NCBI GenBank assembly: GCA_964446235.1
Contig: CAYUNW010000021.1
Coordinates: 1 to 8,427 of the forward strand
Length of the DNA stretch: 8,427 nucleotides
Source of the DNA: CAYUNW01 sp964446235
GTDB lineage: Bacteria > Patescibacteriota > Microgenomatia > 2-02-FULL-39-11
Direction: 5' to 3'
Part shown: one piece after another, positions 5,665-8,427 of the stretch
Position numbering within the stretch: position 1 is the stretch's first letter
Layout: each line of letters starts with the position of its first letter
Position numbers and translations under genes: made by a program
Notes under the pieces: generated by a model
The model's input: the letters and a program-made list of their open reading frames with translations, nothing else
The model's database searches: none
What the model was told of the DNA's origin: nothing

Positions 5665-8427
5665 GAAATATTTTAATTCTATTTCTTTTAAATTTATTGC
5701 TTTTAAATGCACAAACCTTTCAGGTAGAAGATATTATAATTGGTGATCCGAAAATTCACTATCTCGATCCTGAATTTATTGATGTAAATGGGGAGTATAA
5801 GGCTTTGTTTTATATCCCAAACAATCAAAAAATTAGTTCTATGTGGGTTGGTGAACTTAATCCTGCTAATGGCAAATTTATATCAAAAAATGGTTTGGAG
5901 ATCTTTGTTGATGACACTTTGCCATCAATATTCTCTACTCTAATCAATGGTGCAGAATGGGGAGTTGGTAAAGATGGGCTTTCAATTCTTTACACAAAAA
6001 AAGACGAAAACGGAATATTGCAAGTTTGGCGGGCTCAGGTGAAAAATAAACCAATATTAACAAAATTAACCAATGACTCTATTGATAATATTCATTGGGC
6101 AGCCACCCTAAATCCAAATGATGAAAGTATAATTTTTTTCATTGCAAGGGTTAACAGTGACGGTAATAAAACATTGTACTATACTGATGAGAATAACATA
6201 TCATACGGCAAACCACTTGAAGGCTTTGATTGGAGTTCAAATGGCTCAAGATTCATACCCGGTACAAAATTGTTTGTTTATCCAAAAGAGACCTCAGCTA
6301 ACAAATATGAACTGGCTGAAGTTAATATGACAACCGGAGTAGAGAGGATTGTTACTAACGATAATGTCAGAAAATTAGATGTTTGGGGATTCAAGGCACC
6401 TGAGTATGATAATGAAATATTGTATTGCGCCCTGATATCATCTGAAACAATAGGTATTTACCGATTTTTAAAACAAACTGATACTTATGCAACGCTTATA
6501 GATAGTATCAAAGCTCCTCAAGGACATCCACTGAAATACTTACGTTCTATTGAAATATTGCAAACTGGTGAAGGACTTTTTGATAAAACATATTTTGCAT
6601 TTCTTGGAAGTAAAAATCCTACTACACTAACTCCATCTGATGGGGCAATGTGGGTTGCTTCATTAGGTCAAGATACCGAGGGACGTTTTGTCCGTAGGGT
6701 TGATATTGGGGCAGTTACTAGTGATTCCTCTTACCGTGTCGAACCGGAACTTCTTATTGGGGGAGATGAAGTATTCCTGTATTACAACGCATATAACTTT
6801 GATAATACAATGGAATTAAGAAGATGCAGAACGGGAATAAAAATAAATGAAAATCAAGAAAAACCCACCAAAGTTGATTGGTTTAAATTTTCAAAAGATT
6901 ATTTTCCAGGTACTTATGATGAAAACAACAAGTATCTTGGCGGCACAGACCTGATGTATCTGGTAAATCACAAAGGAAAGCTCTGGGCAGGAACAAGTGT
7001 TTGGAACGACAATCCAGGGAGCGACCCCACACCCGGACCTCAAATAATTTACAAAGAAAGATCATCATCAAAATGGAAAGTGGATACAAGCATGGGAAGC
7101 GGATACCTGCGGACAGATGCTTTCTATTCTTTTATTTTTACAGAGGATAAGTTTGGAAATCCATTGCCACAGCCCGACACGCTTTTAATGGCAAGTTTCA
7201 GCGATTTAACAGAACCTTATGAAGTATGCGTTTGGGTAAGGGACGATAAAAATAAAACATGGATTAAAACAGTAGTATATCCAAAGGTTAACAGTGCTGA
7301 AAATAGTTACATCAGGCATATGAATCTATATGAAGATAAAGTTACAGGCATACAGCATATTTTTGCTGCGGGTGTATCGGCAGTTGTCAGGGGTGCTTAT
7401 AATCCTTCTTTGCCAGGCAAATTGGAATGGCAGGGAATTGAAATAACAGGTCCACAACGAATGCTCAGTTCAGCCGTTTGTAATGGGGATTATTATATAG
7501 CCTTTGCAACAGACGGTAATCCGACAAACAATTATGGCGGTTTGTTCAGAAGAAATGATGGAGCAAATCCTACTTGGACATCAGTTTGGGAGTGGGCAGA
7601 TACAGGAAATACTGACTTGGGAAAAAACTGTCGCGGTTTGACAGCAGTGAATGATCCGAAGGGAGGCAGCCATCAGGTTATGGTCGGAGTAATTGAAAAC
7701 CTTCGTTCTTCATATCAAATAGACCCAGTTAATAATACCCAAAAAATTGAAGTTGACTGGCAAAAGTTTTTTGAAGATGAATGGGGTAAACAAATAACCG
7801 CATTTAATTATGCAGCTTATAATAATATGGTAGAAATAATATCACCAGATAAAGGCGATACTTGTTTAATTGCTGGTGCTTGGGTTACTTATCCGGCTGC
7901 TTACGGAACACCAGAACGTAATAATTCATGGTATTTAGTAAGAAGACCTAACGGGATTTGGCATTACGGACAAGTCATTGATTCATTGAATATAATTCCG
8001 TCAGGTAATGGTTTGGCTGCTACACGAACTATTATAAAATCTCCATTCACTGATGAGCCCAATACTTATTACTTTGGTGGAAAAGATGCAGGAGGAACTA
8101 ATCCAATTTTTCATAATACTGCATGGATTTATAAAGGCGTATTGAGAAAAGGAACAACAGATATTTCTGAAGAATCTTACGAACCAAAACGAGGAATTTT
8201 AATTTCCCCCAACCCCGCTTCGGATTATATTGAAATAAACCTCGATAAAGTCATTCTGAGCGAAGCGAAGAATCCATTAAAAATTTACAATACCCTAGGC
8301 GAATGTGTGATAGAAATGCAAGATGTCCGACATCTCCGAGATGTCGGACATCTAAATCGCATAAATATTTCCCATCTGCCCGCCGGCTTATATTTCATCC
8401 AATTTGGAAATTATTCACAAAAATTTA
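5661..8427 (+). CDS. Secreted two-module protein (gene 2-like plus gene 3-like modules) with type IX sorting domain, 3' partial
   Basis: The frame runs open from the ATG at 5661 through 922 codons to the window edge. The matching point in gene 3 is four sense codons before its stop, so probably only a few codons are missing. The signal peptide is MRN plus ILILFLLNLLLL, with probable cleavage after LNA (17/18). Residues ~20-400 are colinear with the body of gene 2. A linker (NENQEKPTK) leads at residue 405 to VDWFKFSKD, and residues 405-826 match the N-terminal module of gene 3: LGGTDLMYLVNHKGKLWAGT, YSFIFTEDKFGNPL, SAVCNG, RGLTAV and NTAWIYKG at 821. No hydrolase domain follows. The CTD begins at about 848 (SPNPASDYIEINL) and carries VILSEAKNP (864-872) and a palindrome-coded loop. 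No catalytic motif was recognised; binding or scaffold roles are plausible. The 4-bp overlap with gene 3 suggests translational coupling. A fused ancestor split into genes 2 and 3, or the reverse fusion, is equally possible. Confidence 0.9.
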   Translation, partial: MRNILILFLLNLLLLNAQTFQVEDIIIGDPKIHYLDPEFIDVNGEYKALFYIPNNQKISSMWVGELNPANGKFISKNGLEIFVDDTLPSIFSTLINGAEWGVGKDGLSILYTKKDENGILQVWRAQVKNKPILTKLTNDSIDNIHWAATLNPNDESIIFFIARVNSDGNKTLYYTDENNISYGKPLEGFDWSSNGSRFIPGTKLFVYPKETSANKYELAEVNMTTGVERIVTNDNVRKLDVWGFKAPEYDNEILYCALISSETIGIYRFLKQTDTYATLIDSIKAPQGHPLKYLRSIEILQTGEGLFDKTYFAFLGSKNPTTLTPSDGAMWVASLGQDTEGRFVRRVDIGAVTSDSSYRVEPELLIGGDEVFLYYNAYNFDNTMELRRCRTGIKINENQEKPTKVDWFKFSKDYFPGTYDENNKYLGGTDLMYLVNHKGKLWAGTSVWNDNPGSDPTPGPQIIYKERSSSKWKVDTSMGSGYLRTDAFYSFIFTEDKFGNPLPQPDTLLMASFSDLTEPYEVCVWVRDDKNKTWIKTVVYPKVNSAENSYIRHMNLYEDKVTGIQHIFAAGVSAVVRGAYNPSLPGKLEWQGIEITGPQRMLSSAVCNGDYYIAFATDGNPTNNYGGLFRRNDGANPTWTSVWEWADTGNTDLGKNCRGLTAVNDPKGGSHQVMVGVIENLRSSYQIDPVNNTQKIEVDWQKFFEDEWGKQITAFNYAAYNNMVEIISPDKGDTCLIAGAWVTYPAAYGTPERNNSWYLVRRPNGIWHYGQVIDSLNIIPSGNGLAATRTIIKSPFTDEPNTYYFGGKDAGGTNPIFHNTAWIYKGVLRKGTTDISEESYEPKRGILISPNPASDYIEINLDKVILSEAKNPLKIYNTLGECVIEMQDVRHLRDVGHLNRINISHLPAGLYFIQFGNYSQKF
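8250..8275 (+). repeat. REP-like 26-bp repeat, copy 2, in frame in the gene 4 sorting domain
   Basis: Every base is identical to 5485-5510 and the reading frame is the same, giving VILSEAKNP at residues 864-872. The short pairing arms are ATTCT (8253-8257) and AGAAT (8269-8273). The CTDs of genes 1 and 2 have only a short NxTY-type turn at this point and no trace of the element. Confidence 0.8.
8321..8353. repeat. Perfect 16-1-16 palindrome, copy 2 (coding, gene 4 sorting-domain loop)
   Basis: The left arm is 8321-8336 (AGATGTCCGACATCTC), the centre is C8337, and the right arm 8338-8353 is its exact reverse complement. Each half is itself a 7-1-7 palindrome (AGATGTC-C-GACATCT). Length, centre and the TCCGA, CTCCGAG and TCGGA blocks match copy 1, but the remaining bases differ. 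It begins at the third base of a codon, so its phase differs from copy 1, and it codes roughly QDVRHLRDVGHL. Confidence 0.9.

Larger units (their letters stand above)
8208..8427 (+). repeat. Sorting-domain cassette, copy 2 (gene 4, cut by window end)
   Basis: This is the counterpart of 5443-5650. Its interruption, 8312-8372, is 61 nt against 49 nt in copy 1. The 12-nt difference keeps the frame. The last base of the window aligns with position 5650. Confidence 0.85.

Noticed and set aside
6142..7089. Open frames at 6142-6330 (+) and 6883-7089 (-)
   Set aside because: Both fall within the long frame of gene 4, which has clear homology to genes 2 and 3.
5476..8276. CRISPR repeats or transposon ends
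   Set aside because: Only two copies 2.7 kb apart, each in frame in paralogous genes, with no spacers and no transposase between them.

Overview
The window is about 8.4 kb of AT-rich DNA and every gene is on the + strand. It most likely comes from a Bacteroidota (or wider FCB-group) genome. The main evidence is that all four genes encode secreted proteins ending in a type A C-terminal sorting domain (CTD) of the type IX secretion system (PNP...iyn/snl.G....idvs.LpaGiYfiql). That domain is essentially confined to this group. Conventional Shine-Dalgarno sites are also mostly absent.

Layout: (1) 2-1672, the 3' part of an FG-GAP/VCBS calcium-loop beta-propeller with an ASPIC/UnbV-like domain and a CTD. 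(2) 1677-3125, a 482-residue secreted protein of unrecognised family with a CTD. (3) 3130-5664, an 844-residue protein with an unrecognised repeat/propeller-like module, a carboxylesterase-type alpha/beta hydrolase domain and a CTD. (4) 5661 to the window end, a protein of at least 922 residues. Its first ~400 residues are colinear with gene 2 and its next ~430 with the N-terminal module of gene 3, followed by a CTD. Gaps are 4 bp, 4 bp and a 4-bp ATGA overlap, so this reads as one operon. There is no intergenic stretch over 4 bp, and I saw no RNA gene, mobile element or CRISPR array.

The products should all cross the outer membrane by the type IX system and be anchored on the surface or released. 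What they act on cannot be read from the sequence. The hydrolase domain of gene 3 is the only recognisable catalytic unit, and the other modules look like binding or scaffold domains.

The most unusual structure is in the CTD-coding ends of genes 3 and 4. These are nearly identical DNA cassettes, each carrying (a) an in-frame 26-bp REP-like repeat encoding VILSEAKNP and (b) a perfect 16-1-16 palindrome. The two palindromes share fixed blocks but differ in a triplet that changes in concert at four places, so the fold is kept while the sequence changes. Genes 1 and 2 carry a different CTD subtype without either element.
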